Shown: positions 16,553-24,582 of the stretch, in pieces
Layout of the letters: each line of letters begins with the position of its first letter
Numbering within the stretch: position 1 is the stretch's first letter
Assembly (NCBI GenBank): GCA_963823165.1
Contig: CAWGKV010000003.1
Span: 62,001 to 126,000, forward strand
DNA length: 64,000 nt
Direction of reading: 5' to 3'
Source of the DNA: Roseiarcus sp963823165
GTDB taxonomy: Bacteria; Pseudomonadota; Alphaproteobacteria; Rhizobiales; Beijerinckiaceae
Program-made: the position numbers and the translations under genes
Notes under the pieces: generated by a model
What the model was told of the DNA's origin: nothing
The model's input: the letters and a program-made list of their open reading frames with translations, nothing else
The model's database searches: none

Positions 16553-17077
16553 ATGTCGCCGGCTCTCGTCTTTCAGGTCCATCTTGTCCTGGGTTACGTC
16601 CCGTGGCTTCTCTGCTTCGGCGCCTATATCTGGCCGAAACTAAGGTCGATGGACCGGGTCGAAGCGCATCGCGCCATCGCGACCCTGCACAGCTTTCGCT
16701 TCTTCGGACTGGTCTTCATCGTGCCCGGCGTGGTCGGCGCCAACCTGCCCGCCGACTTCGCCACATTCGCCGCGTATGGGGACTTCGCAACCGGGCTGCT
16801 CGCCATGCTGGCGCTGCTTACGGTTCGAATCCGCAAACTCTTTTGGCCGTTCGTCGTCGCGTTCAATGTCGTGGGGGCCGCCGACATCCTCATCGACTAC
16901 TACCACGGCAACCAACTCGACCTTCCCGCGCTTGCGGGGCAGTTGGCTGCAACGTACTGGATCCCGATCCTCTACGTGCCCCTCCTGATGATCACGCATA
17001 TCGCCGCATTCACCCTGCTGGCGCGCGCCCGGTCCGAAGCCGCTCAGCGTCCCACCGCCCGTGCGGCTGCCATTTAG
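16553..17077 (+). CDS. Integral membrane protein of unknown function
   Basis: The product has 174 residues with about five hydrophobic segments (near 5-25, 48-68, 76-92, 98-115, 135-160). AGGAGG precedes the ATG at 16553 by five bases, and the gene is translationally close to the methyltransferase. Histidines are present in helices 1 and 5 but no metal-site pattern is clear. I do not recognise a named family. The context suggests it works with the methyltransferase, possibly on a membrane or volatile substrate. Confidence 0.78.
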   Translation: MSPALVFQVHLVLGYVPWLLCFGAYIWPKLRSMDRVEAHRAIATLHSFRFFGLVFIVPGVVGANLPADFATFAAYGDFATGLLAMLALLTVRIRKLFWPFVVAFNVVGAADILIDYYHGNQLDLPALAGQLAATYWIPILYVPLLMITHIAAFTLLARARSEAAQRPTARAAAI

Positions 17078-17194
17078 GAGATGATGAAATTTGCTTCGAT
17101 CAACTTCCCCTCGCGCCGGCCCTTCCCCTGCAAGCGGCCGGAAGCGGGAGAAGGGTTCGTCCGGCGCCGCCGCGAAGCTCTCGCTGACAGTGCC

Positions 17195-18466
17195 TCATCG
17201 GACGGCCGGCCCGGCTTCCGGCGTGCGCACGTGCTCGGGACGAATGCCGACCCCGATCAGCCGCGCCGGAATGCCGCGCAGGACCGGAAAGACGCCGAAG
17301 AGCTTGAAGACCGCCGGCGGCCTCGGGCGCTGCTCGCTTTGCAGGACGCGGCCGATGATCTGCCGCTGGATGGTGAGCTGCAGCCACTGGGTGAAGCGCA
17401 CAGGCAGGGTGCGGCGCTCCTCGATGGCCTGAAGATCGTCGTCCGTCACCGCTCTTCGGCGCAGCGGATCGGCCAGCCGGTTGGCGGCGGCGACCGCGTC
17501 CTGCACCGCGAGATTGATTCCGACGCCGCCGATCGGCGACATGGCGTGCGCGGCGTCGCCGATGCAGATCAACCCGGGCCGCCACCACTTTCGCAGCCGG
17601 TCGACAGAGACGCTGAGGAGTTTTACGTCGTCCCAGCCTTTCAATTCGCCAACGCGGTCGGCCAGAAACGGCGACATATCGACGACGCGCTTCCGGAACG
17701 CCTCGAGGCCCTCCGACTTCACGCGATCGATGCCGCCTTTCGGGATGACATAGGCGCATTGCCAATAATCGCCGCGGTCGAGCATGATCATGATCCGGCC
17801 GGCTTCGATATGGCCGAAGGTGTCCGGGCTGTCGCTCGGCTTGCGCGACACGCGGAACCAGAGCACGTCCATCGGCGCGCCGTAGTCGTCGCCCTTGAGG
17901 CCGGCTTTCTCGCGCACGGTCGAATGGCGTCCATCGCAGCCGACCACCAGGTCGGCGCGGATCGAGAGCTCGCCTTCGGGCGTTTTGGCGCGCAACCCGA
18001 CGATCCGGCCGCCCTGCTCGATGAGGTCCATCGCCTCGGCGTTCATGCGGAGATGGAACGTCCCGTAGCGCCTGGCCTGCGCCGCGAGGAAATTGAGGAA
18101 GTCCCATTGCGGCATCAGGGCGATGAATTTGCAGCGGGTCGGCAGATGGCGGAAGTCCGCCAAGACGATGTGCTCGGCCCCGACCTGACCGGCCAGCGTT
18201 TCGACCTTCTGATGCGGCAGTTTCAGGAAATCGTCGATGAGGCCCAATTCGCACATCAGCTCGAGCGTCGAAGGGTGAACCGTATCGCCGCGAAAATCGC
18301 GGAAGAAGTCCGCGTGCTTCTCCAAGACCACGGCGTCGACACCGGCGCGCGCGAGCAGGAAGCCGAGCATCATTCCCGCCGGACCGCCACCGGCGATGCA
18401 GCACTGCGTGGTGACGGTTGAATCGGCCATCGCTGTTCGTCCGGGCGGCGTCTCCGTCTGTCGCAA
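17195..18466 (-). CDS. FAD-dependent oxidoreductase (PHBH-fold monooxygenase family)
   Basis: The product has 423 residues. The FAD motif CCIAGGGPAGMMLGFLLARA is near residues 21-40, LVVGCDGRHSTVREKAG is the DG motif, and GLICIGDAAHAMSPIGGVGI near 300 is the GD motif. The protein is fully open and has the usual length. Two starts are possible: the TTG at 18466, with AGGAG five bases upstream, or the ATG at 18430, which lacks a good ribosome site; I use the TTG. The reaction is probably hydroxylation or epoxidation of an aromatic or isoprenoid compound; the substrate is unknown. Confidence 0.88.
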   Translation of the reverse strand: MRQTETPPGRTAMADSTVTTQCCIAGGGPAGMMLGFLLARAGVDAVVLEKHADFFRDFRGDTVHPSTLELMCELGLIDDFLKLPHQKVETLAGQVGAEHIVLADFRHLPTRCKFIALMPQWDFLNFLAAQARRYGTFHLRMNAEAMDLIEQGGRIVGLRAKTPEGELSIRADLVVGCDGRHSTVREKAGLKGDDYGAPMDVLWFRVSRKPSDSPDTFGHIEAGRIMIMLDRGDYWQCAYVIPKGGIDRVKSEGLEAFRKRVVDMSPFLADRVGELKGWDDVKLLSVSVDRLRKWWRPGLICIGDAAHAMSPIGGVGINLAVQDAVAAANRLADPLRRRAVTDDDLQAIEERRTLPVRFTQWLQLTIQRQIIGRVLQSEQRPRPPAVFKLFGVFPVLRGIPARLIGVGIRPEHVRTPEAGPAVR

Positions 18467-18571
18467 AGCTCTCCTAAGAATTCGTCAAACCTGTGGTTTC
18501 CGTTCACTGCGCGGCCGCGCTGCCGAAAGCTCCAACCTTCTGGAAGTTTGCGGCAAGGAGCCGGTCTCGCG

Positions 18572-19249
18572 TCAGCGGGGTTCATGCGCGCGGAGGAACG
18601 CCTGCATGGCGAAAGCCGCCTGCTCGGGGCCGTGGGCGTAGCCGGCGCCGATCGGGCAGGCGCGGCGGGCGAGGCAGCCGCCGGCCACGCATTCCGCGCC
18701 CTCAGGGCTGCGGAGATGCCCGACGCAGGCGGGGACGTCGTAACCGCATGCGGAGAAAGCGCCGACCGGACAGGCGGAGAGACAGAATTTTTCGGCGCAG
18801 GAGTCGCATGGGCTCGGCGCCGCCTCCAGCGGCGAAACGTCGAACGTCGCCGCGAAGGCGAGCGCGCCGCGATAAGAGTGCCAGAGGCCGTAGCGCGGGT
18901 GGATGAGGACGCCGATCGGCGAGGGATGGACTGGCTCGGCGCGCTGCGCCCATTGCTGGAAGGGCAAGTAGGGCGGCCCGCCGAACGGATAGAGCGCAAC
19001 CGCCCCGAGTTCGTGCGCCAGCCCGTCGATGATGCGACGGCTCCACCGGTCCAGCGGATCTCTTGCGCCGTCGCAAAACTCTTCGCTTTCGGCGAAGGCG
19101 TCCCAGCCTGAGCGACCCGCGACGCCGACGAGGACGATCGTGCGAACCTCCGCCAGCGCCCCTCCCCGCTCCTCGTCGGCGAGCAGAAGGGCGCCGCGCG
19201 GGACGAGGCGCACGCGCTCGACGGCGGAAAGAACGGTTTCGATCTTCAT
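18572..19249 (-). CDS. 4Fe-4S ferredoxin-type protein, epoxyqueuosine-reductase-like
   Basis: The product has 225 residues from the ATG at 19249 (MKIETVLSAVERVRLVPRGA). An N-terminal domain contains WDAFAES and GGPPYLPFQQW; the C-terminal domain is cysteine rich. CDSCAEKFCLSACPVGAF near residue 146 is a C-x2-C-x4-C-x3-C-P cluster, and CVGHLRSPEGAECVAGGC plus ARRACPIG follow. The layout recalls the iron-sulphur part of QueG-like proteins, but the cobalamin-binding portion is not evident, so queuosine function is not claimed. It may carry electrons for the neighbouring FAD oxidoreductase on the same strand. Confidence 0.75.
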   Translation of the reverse strand: MKIETVLSAVERVRLVPRGALLLADEERGGALAEVRTIVLVGVAGRSGWDAFAESEEFCDGARDPLDRWSRRIIDGLAHELGAVALYPFGGPPYLPFQQWAQRAEPVHPSPIGVLIHPRYGLWHSYRGALAFAATFDVSPLEAAPSPCDSCAEKFCLSACPVGAFSACGYDVPACVGHLRSPEGAECVAGGCLARRACPIGAGYAHGPEQAAFAMQAFLRAHEPR

Positions 19250-19420
19250 GCGAGTTAGCCAGCGCCGGGAACATAGACGAACGCATGCGCGGAAACTATG
19301 AGACGGTTTCCGGATGACCGGATCGACGGCGGAAGGAGCGCCGGCGGGCGTCTCCGCGCCCCGCGGGGCCGTTGCGCGGCTGGACGGACGGAGTCGCGAA
19401 CGTGAAGACCGGAGGCTCCC

Positions 19421-20209
19421 TTGGACGCGGCTTACGTCGAACTTAGCGAGGGCCTCTACCGGGCGAGCCCGCTCACCGTGGGCCCGTGGAATCCGGAGCA
19501 TCAGCACGCCGGGCCGCCCTCGGCGCTGATCTGCCGGGCGGTCGAACGCGCCGCGGCGGCCGACGGGATTGCGCATCTCGGGCGGCTCACGGTCAACCTT
19601 TTGCGGCCGGCGCCGGTCGGCGAATGCCGGGTGGAAATCGGCGCTGACTATATCGGCCGCAACGCCGGCCACTTCTCGGGCCGCCTCGTGGCCGGAGGCA
19701 AGGCGATCGCGCGCTTCACCGCGCTGATGCAGCGCGAGGAGGCGCTGGCCGTGCCAGATGGAACCCCCGGCCATCCCGCGCCCCAGGCGCCGAAACCGGT
19801 CGACAAGAGCCCGGTCGTCAAAATTCCTTTCGCCGGCGAAGGATTCGGCTACGCCGACCTGGTCGAGAACCGCCTGGCGGCGGGAAAATTCTTCGATGGA
19901 CCCTGCGCCGCCTGGTTTCGCATGAACCATCCGCTGGTGAAGGGCGAGGACCCAAGCCCTTACCAGCGCGTGGCGGTCGCCGCCAATTCCGGCAACGGGA
20001 TCAGCGCAGCGCTCGATTTCAGCGCCTATGTCTTCGTCAACTGCGACCTGACCATCAACCTCTTCCGCCGCCCGGCCGGGACATGGATCTGCCTGCAGTC
20101 GGCAAGCTGGTTCGGGGGCAACGGCTGCGGCCTGGCGGAGTCCGCGCTCTACGACGAGGCGGGCCTCATCGGCCGCGCAAGCCAGAGCCTCGCCGTCCGG
20201 AGGCGGTGA
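19421..20209 (+). CDS. Acyl-CoA thioesterase-like protein (TesB-type double hotdog)
   Basis: The product has 262 residues and starts at a TTG (19421) with GGAGG five bases upstream. The first half has HAGPPSALICRAVERAA and LGRLTVNLLRPAPVGECRVE, the second half DLTINLFRRPAGTWICLQSA and GLAESALYDEAGLIGRASQS, which are the two hotdog halves of the TesB-like thioesterases. Members hydrolyse acyl-CoA esters in the cytoplasm. It is divergent from the Fe-S gene. Assignment to the superfamily is firm, substrate open. Confidence 0.83.
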   Translation: MDAAYVELSEGLYRASPLTVGPWNPEHQHAGPPSALICRAVERAAAADGIAHLGRLTVNLLRPAPVGECRVEIGADYIGRNAGHFSGRLVAGGKAIARFTALMQREEALAVPDGTPGHPAPQAPKPVDKSPVVKIPFAGEGFGYADLVENRLAAGKFFDGPCAAWFRMNHPLVKGEDPSPYQRVAVAANSGNGISAALDFSAYVFVNCDLTINLFRRPAGTWICLQSASWFGGNGCGLAESALYDEAGLIGRASQSLAVRRR

Positions 20210-20363
20210 GGAGTCGTCCAGGCGATGAAAGGACTCCTGCCGCGAACTCTACGCGGCCCGTTTCCTTGATATGTTGCCTGCCGCCGGCCGGCGAGCGCCG
20301 GATGCGGCGGGTTGTTGACCGCCGGACGTGCTCGTCGCCGGCGACGAAGGCGGACGATCGAGG

Positions 20364-21450
20364 ATGAATCTGCCTGCAATTATCCGCAGAGGCGCTCCGT
20401 TGCTGGCGGCGCCGCTGTCGCTTGCGATGCACTACACCGACGCGACGCCGCCGGTCTGGATCTTTGTCGCCGGCCTCGTCGCCATCGCGGTGCTGGCCGA
20501 CTGGGTGCGGCGCGGCACCGAGCAGGTCGCAATGCACACGGGCGCCACGATCGGCAGCTTGCTGAACGTGAGCTTCGGCAATGCGGCCGAGCTGGTGCTC
20601 GCCCTGTTCGTGTTGTCTGAGGCGCAGCCCGAGGTCGTGCAGGCGCAAATCACCGGCTCGATCATCGGTACGACGCTGCTGTTTCTGGGCGTATGCGCCT
20701 TCGCCGGCGGGCTGCGGCACGAGCGCCAGACGTTCAGCCAGGCGCAAGTCGGCCTGCTCTCCACCCTTCTTCTGCTCGTGGCCATCGCCATACTGCTGCC
20801 GGCCGTCTTCGACATGACGGAGCGGAGCCTGTCGCCCGGCGCCGATCGGCTGATGCTGGAAGAGCGCTTGAGCCTCGGCGTCTCGGCCGTGCTGTTGCTG
20901 CTGTATTTCGCGCACCTCGTCTACGTGCTGGTCACGCACCGCGACATGTTCGCATTGGGAGCGGAGCAGGAGCGCGCGGAATGGAGTCTGCCGCTCGCTC
21001 TTGCCGTGATGACATTCGGCACGCTGGCGATCGCCGCCGAATCCGAACTGGTCACGAGTTCGGCTCAGCGTGGTCGCGTCGCTGCTCCGGCTCTCGCCGG
21101 CATTCATGGGCGTGGTCGTGCTCGCGCTGGTCGGCACAATTTCCGACTTGTTCGCCTCGGTGGCGTTCGCGCGCGCCGACCGAATGGACATTGCGCTCGG
21201 CATGTGCGTCGGGTCGGCGTTGCAGGTCGCGCTGGTGATCGCGCCCGTGCTCGTTCTGGCGTCGCGCGCGATCGGCCACCCGATGAATCTGGTGTTCGGC
21301 AGTCCGCTCGAACTGTTCGCCATCGCCAGCGCCGTCTTCATGGTGAGGGCGATCGCCGCCGACGGCGAGACGACGTGGTACGAGGGCATGTTGCTGATCG
21401 GCGTGTACGTCCTGTTTGCGCTGGCCTTCTTCTTCCGCGGCGAAGCCTGA
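20364..21450 (+). pseudogene. Calcium/cation:proton antiporter (Cax family) with one frameshift
   Basis: From the ATG at 20364 the protein has the Cax first half: MHTGATIGSLLNVSFGNAAE near residue 58 is the repeat-1 motif, with multiple helices. Near 21060 the frame must shift by one base to continue with VASLLRLSPAFMGVVVLALV and the second half, ending FALAFFFRGEA at 21450. In the repeat-2 motif the usual GNAAE reads GTISD. Joined, it is about 362 residues, normal for the family, which expels Ca2+ in exchange for H+ across the inner membrane. Either the gene is recently inactivated or one base is miscalled. Confidence 0.8.
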
Positions 21451-21715
21451 TCGCCGCCGTCCGGCCGTATCCCGGGCTTGCTGGCGTCCAGCCAGGCGCC
21501 ACATTCCTCGCCCCGGTAGGAACGATCGCAGGCCCGCGGCTCATCGGACGCCAGCCGGCCGCGGCAAATGCATACGAAATGATAATTCTCGGATTAGGAA
21601 AAAGTCGTTGACGTTGGTTCACACCTCAACTACGCGTTGGGGTTCGTCGCGCTTTAGCGCCTGCCGGAGGCAGAGGTCGTGGCTATGCAAAAAAGCAATA
21701 ACGTGTCCGACCGAC

Positions 21716-21919
21716 ATGTCCGTAAGCCGCGCGAATGTCCGCGACACGAGCTGTTTTTCGCCGCCGGACCCTGAGGAGGGCCATCGGCTGATACGGGCGT
21801 TCTGCGCCATTCGCCAGCCCGCTCTCCGTGAGGCGATCCTGGCGCTGGTGACTGAATTGCAGAAGGAAAGCGACCAAGCTGGATGGTCTTTAGGGGACGA
21901 CGCGAAGTTCAGCATGTGA
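21716..21919 (+). pseudogene. C-terminal remnant of an XRE-type regulator
   Basis: A 67-codon frame contains PPDPEEGHRLIRAFCAIRQP followed by ALREAILALVTELQKE. This pattern (two acidic residues, RAF, IR-P-LR-AIL-LV) is the usual C-terminal tail of alphaproteobacterial XRE helix-turn-helix regulators. No helix-turn-helix domain is found upstream in any frame, so the gene is a truncated remnant. The rest of the 21451-22052 gap, about 600 bp between the exchanger and pgk, holds no other feature I can support. Confidence 0.4.
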
Positions 21920-22052
21920 ACTTCGCCTGATTGCCTGACATCAATGTCTGGCGCGAGGCCTCGGGGAGCGACAGGCCCTCGCGGCGCAATTCGCCTACCG
22001 CCGCCCGCAAAGCCGGATCCACCCCACCTTACGCCGCGTCCTCGGCCGGCGA

Positions 22053-23252
22053 TCACTTGGCGCGCAGCGCCTCGACGCCGGGAAGCGCCTTGCCTTCCAT
22101 CCATTCGAGGAACGCGCCGCCCGCGGCCGAGACATAGGTGAACTGATCCGCGACGCCGGCTTCGTTGAGCGCCGCGACGGTGTCGCCGCCGCCGGCGACC
22201 GCCTTGAGCTTGCCGTCGCGGGTCAGCTTTCCGACGGTCTTGGCGATCGCGAAGGTCGCCTCCTCGAACGGCGGCGTCTCGAAGGCGCCGAACGGGCCGT
22301 TCCACACCAGCGTCTTGATCTCGCCGAGGATCTTCTCGACCCCGACCACCGACTTCGGCCCGATGTCGAGGATCATCTCGTCCTCGGCGACATGATCGAC
22401 GTCAACGACACGCGCCTTCGCATGCGCCTTGAGCTCCTTGGCGACCATCGCGTCAACGGGCAGCAGGATGCGGCACTTGCCCTTCTCCGCCTCCGCCATG
22501 ATCGAGCGCGCTTTATCGGCCATGTCCTTCTCGCATAGCGACTTGCCGACCCCCTTGCCTTCCGCGAACAGGAAGGTGTTGGCCATGCCGCCGCCGATGA
22601 TCAGGACGTCGACCTTCTTGATGAGGTTGCCGAGCAGTTCGAGCTTGGTCGAGACCTTCGCCCCGCCCACGATCGCCGCCACAGGACGCTCCGGCGAGCC
22701 GAGCGCGAGCGTCAGAGCCTCGAGCTCCGCCTGCATGGCGCGGCCTGCATAGGCCGGCAGCTTGTGCGCGACGCCCTCGGTGGAGGCGTGGGCGCGGTGC
22801 GCGGCGGAGAACGCGTCGTTGACGTACATGTCGCCGAGCTTGGCGAGCTCCTCGACGAAGACCGGGTCGTTCTTTTCCTCGCCCTTGTAGAAGCGGGTGT
22901 TTTCCAGCAGCAAGATGTCGCCGTTCTTCATCTTGGCGATGGCGTCGGCGGCGGTCTTGCCGATGCAGTCGGTCGCAAAGGCGACCCGGCGTTTGACGAT
23001 GTCCGCCACCGCGGCGGCGACGGGCCTGAGCGAATTGGCCTCGTCCGGACCACCCTTAGGCCGGCCGAAATGGGCGAGCAGGACGACCTTGCCGCCTTTG
23101 GTCGAAATTTCCTCGATGGTCGAGGCGACGCGCTCGATCCGGGTCGTGTCGGTCACCCTGCCGTTCTCGGTGGGAACGTTGAGGTCGACTCGCAAGAGGA
23201 CGCGCTTGCCGGAAACGTTCGCGTCGTCGAGCGTGCGGAATGGTTTGCTCAT
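22053..23252 (-). CDS. pgk: Phosphoglycerate kinase
   Basis: This is a 399-residue enzyme of glycolysis and the Calvin cycle that transfers phosphate between 1,3-bisphosphoglycerate and ADP. It has RVLLRVDLNVPTENGRVTDT near residue 18 (substrate loop), HFGRPKGGPDEANSLRP, VAIVGGAKVSTKLELLGNLI near 200 and the nucleotide motif AVAGGGDTVAALN near 370. Length and motifs are complete. It is the last gene of the tkt-gap-pgk block on the minus strand, with 171 bp to gap containing a palindrome. Confidence 0.97.
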   Translation of the reverse strand: MSKPFRTLDDANVSGKRVLLRVDLNVPTENGRVTDTTRIERVASTIEEISTKGGKVVLLAHFGRPKGGPDEANSLRPVAAAVADIVKRRVAFATDCIGKTAADAIAKMKNGDILLLENTRFYKGEEKNDPVFVEELAKLGDMYVNDAFSAAHRAHASTEGVAHKLPAYAGRAMQAELEALTLALGSPERPVAAIVGGAKVSTKLELLGNLIKKVDVLIIGGGMANTFLFAEGKGVGKSLCEKDMADKARSIMAEAEKGKCRILLPVDAMVAKELKAHAKARVVDVDHVAEDEMILDIGPKSVVGVEKILGEIKTLVWNGPFGAFETPPFEEATFAIAKTVGKLTRDGKLKAVAGGGDTVAALNEAGVADQFTYVSAAGGAFLEWMEGKALPGVEALRAK

Positions 23253-23389
23253 GGTCGCTCCCCTGCGAAGCCGCAGTCTTTTGATTCGAGCCTACGCCGA
23301 GCGCCAACCCCGAGGTGTTGCGCCCTCTCTCGCCTAGTGAGAGGCCGCGAGGGGCGCGTCGGCGGAACTCGCCCGGCCCCTCATCCTGG

Positions 23390-23415
23390 CCTTCTCCCCG
23401 CAAGCGGGGAGAAGG
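23390..23415. repeat. Perfect intergenic palindrome between gap and pgk
   Basis: CCTTCTCCCCGC (23390-23401), AA, then GCGGGGAGAAGG (23404-23415) form 12-bp arms. It has no T-run, so it is not a standard terminator. A sister palindrome of the same design (CCTTCCCCAGC, AA, GCTGGGGAAGG) lies at 50754-50777 and related sequence occurs inside the fold-back element at 55924-56135. This looks like a REP-type intergenic family. Confidence 0.7.
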
Positions 23416-23423
23416 GACGGCGC

Positions 23424-24431
23424 TCAGATGAGCTTCGCCAGCGCCACCGCCGTGTCGGCCATGCGGCACGAGAAGCCCCATTCGTTGTCGTACCAGCTGA
23501 GCACGCGAACGAAGGTTCCGTCGATCACTTTGGTCTGGTCGAGATGGAAGACCGACGAGCGGGAGTCGTGGTTGAAGTCGCTCGAGACGTTGGGCTGGTC
23601 GGTGTAGCCGAGGATGCCCTTGAGCGGCCCGTTCGCCGCCTTCATCACCGCGTCGTTGATCTCCTTCTTGTCGGTCGCGCGCTTGGCGACGAACGTCAGG
23701 TCGACGGCCGACACGTTCGGGGTCGGCACGCGGATCGCCGCACCGTCGAGCTTTCCCTTGAGTTCCGGCAGGACGAGGCCGACCGCCTTCGCTGCGCCGG
23801 TCGTCGTCGGGATCATGTTCAGGGCCGCTCCACGCGTACGGTAGAGGTCCTTGTGCAGGGTGTCGAGCGTCGGCTGATCGCCGGTGTAGGAGTGGATCGT
23901 CGTCATGAAACCGCGCTCGATGCCGATCGCGTCGTTGAGCACCTTGGCCACCGGCGCGAGGCAGTTCGTCGTGCACGAGGCGTTCGAGATGACGAGATGG
24001 TCCTTGGTCAGCTTGTCGTGGTTGACCCCGTAGACGACGGTGAGGTCGGCGCCGTCCGACGGGGCCGACACCATGACCCGCTTGGCGCCGGCGGCCAGAA
24101 GGGCCGCGGCCTTGTCGCGCGCGGTGAACTTGCCGGTGCATTCCATCGCGATGTCGACGCCGAGATCCCTGTAGGGCAGCTCGTGCGGATCCTTGATCGC
24201 GGTGACCTTGATCTTGTGGCCTCCGACCTGGATCACGTCGCCGTCGACGACCACCTCGTGCGGGAAGCGCCCGTGCACGCTGTCATAGCGCAAGAGGTGC
24301 GCATTGGTCTCGACCGGACCGAGATCGTTGATCGCAACGACCTCGACGTCCTTGCGGCCCGACTCGAGGACCGCGCGCAACACGAGCCGCCCGATGCGGC
24401 CGAAGCCGTTGATCGCTACTCTGGTGACCAT
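23424..24431 (-). CDS. gap: Glyceraldehyde-3-phosphate dehydrogenase, type I
   Basis: The product has 335 residues. The NAD site VAINGFGRIGRLVLRA is at residues 4-19. The catalytic cysteine lies in SNASCTTNCLAPVAKVLND near residue 153. Substrate and subunit motifs RGAALNMIPTTTGAAKAVG and SWYDNEWGFSCRMADT are present. The aspartate/proline pattern following VAINDLG fits NAD(P)-dependent GAPDH; cofactor preference is not clear by eye. It lies between tkt and pgk, an order common in alphaproteobacteria that carry out glycolysis, gluconeogenesis or the Calvin cycle. Confidence 0.97.
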   Translation of the reverse strand: MVTRVAINGFGRIGRLVLRAVLESGRKDVEVVAINDLGPVETNAHLLRYDSVHGRFPHEVVVDGDVIQVGGHKIKVTAIKDPHELPYRDLGVDIAMECTGKFTARDKAAALLAAGAKRVMVSAPSDGADLTVVYGVNHDKLTKDHLVISNASCTTNCLAPVAKVLNDAIGIERGFMTTIHSYTGDQPTLDTLHKDLYRTRGAALNMIPTTTGAAKAVGLVLPELKGKLDGAAIRVPTPNVSAVDLTFVAKRATDKKEINDAVMKAANGPLKGILGYTDQPNVSSDFNHDSRSSVFHLDQTKVIDGTFVRVLSWYDNEWGFSCRMADTAVALAKLI

Positions 24432-24582
24432 CGCTAACTCTCCTCATGCCAGCCGGGAATAGGCGGCCGCCGGCGGGCCTCGTCACAGTCGCCGCTCCCT
24501 GAAATCGCCCGCTACATGCTCCTTCGGTAGCCTAAAGTCTAGGGAGGATCGGGCGAATGCGACAACTCGCCTCGCCCCTCGG

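Noticed and set aside
18572..19930. The long form (452 codons) of the Fe-S protein gene
   Set aside because: The added N-terminal half is antisense to the thioesterase gene; the ATG at 19249 begins the conserved part.
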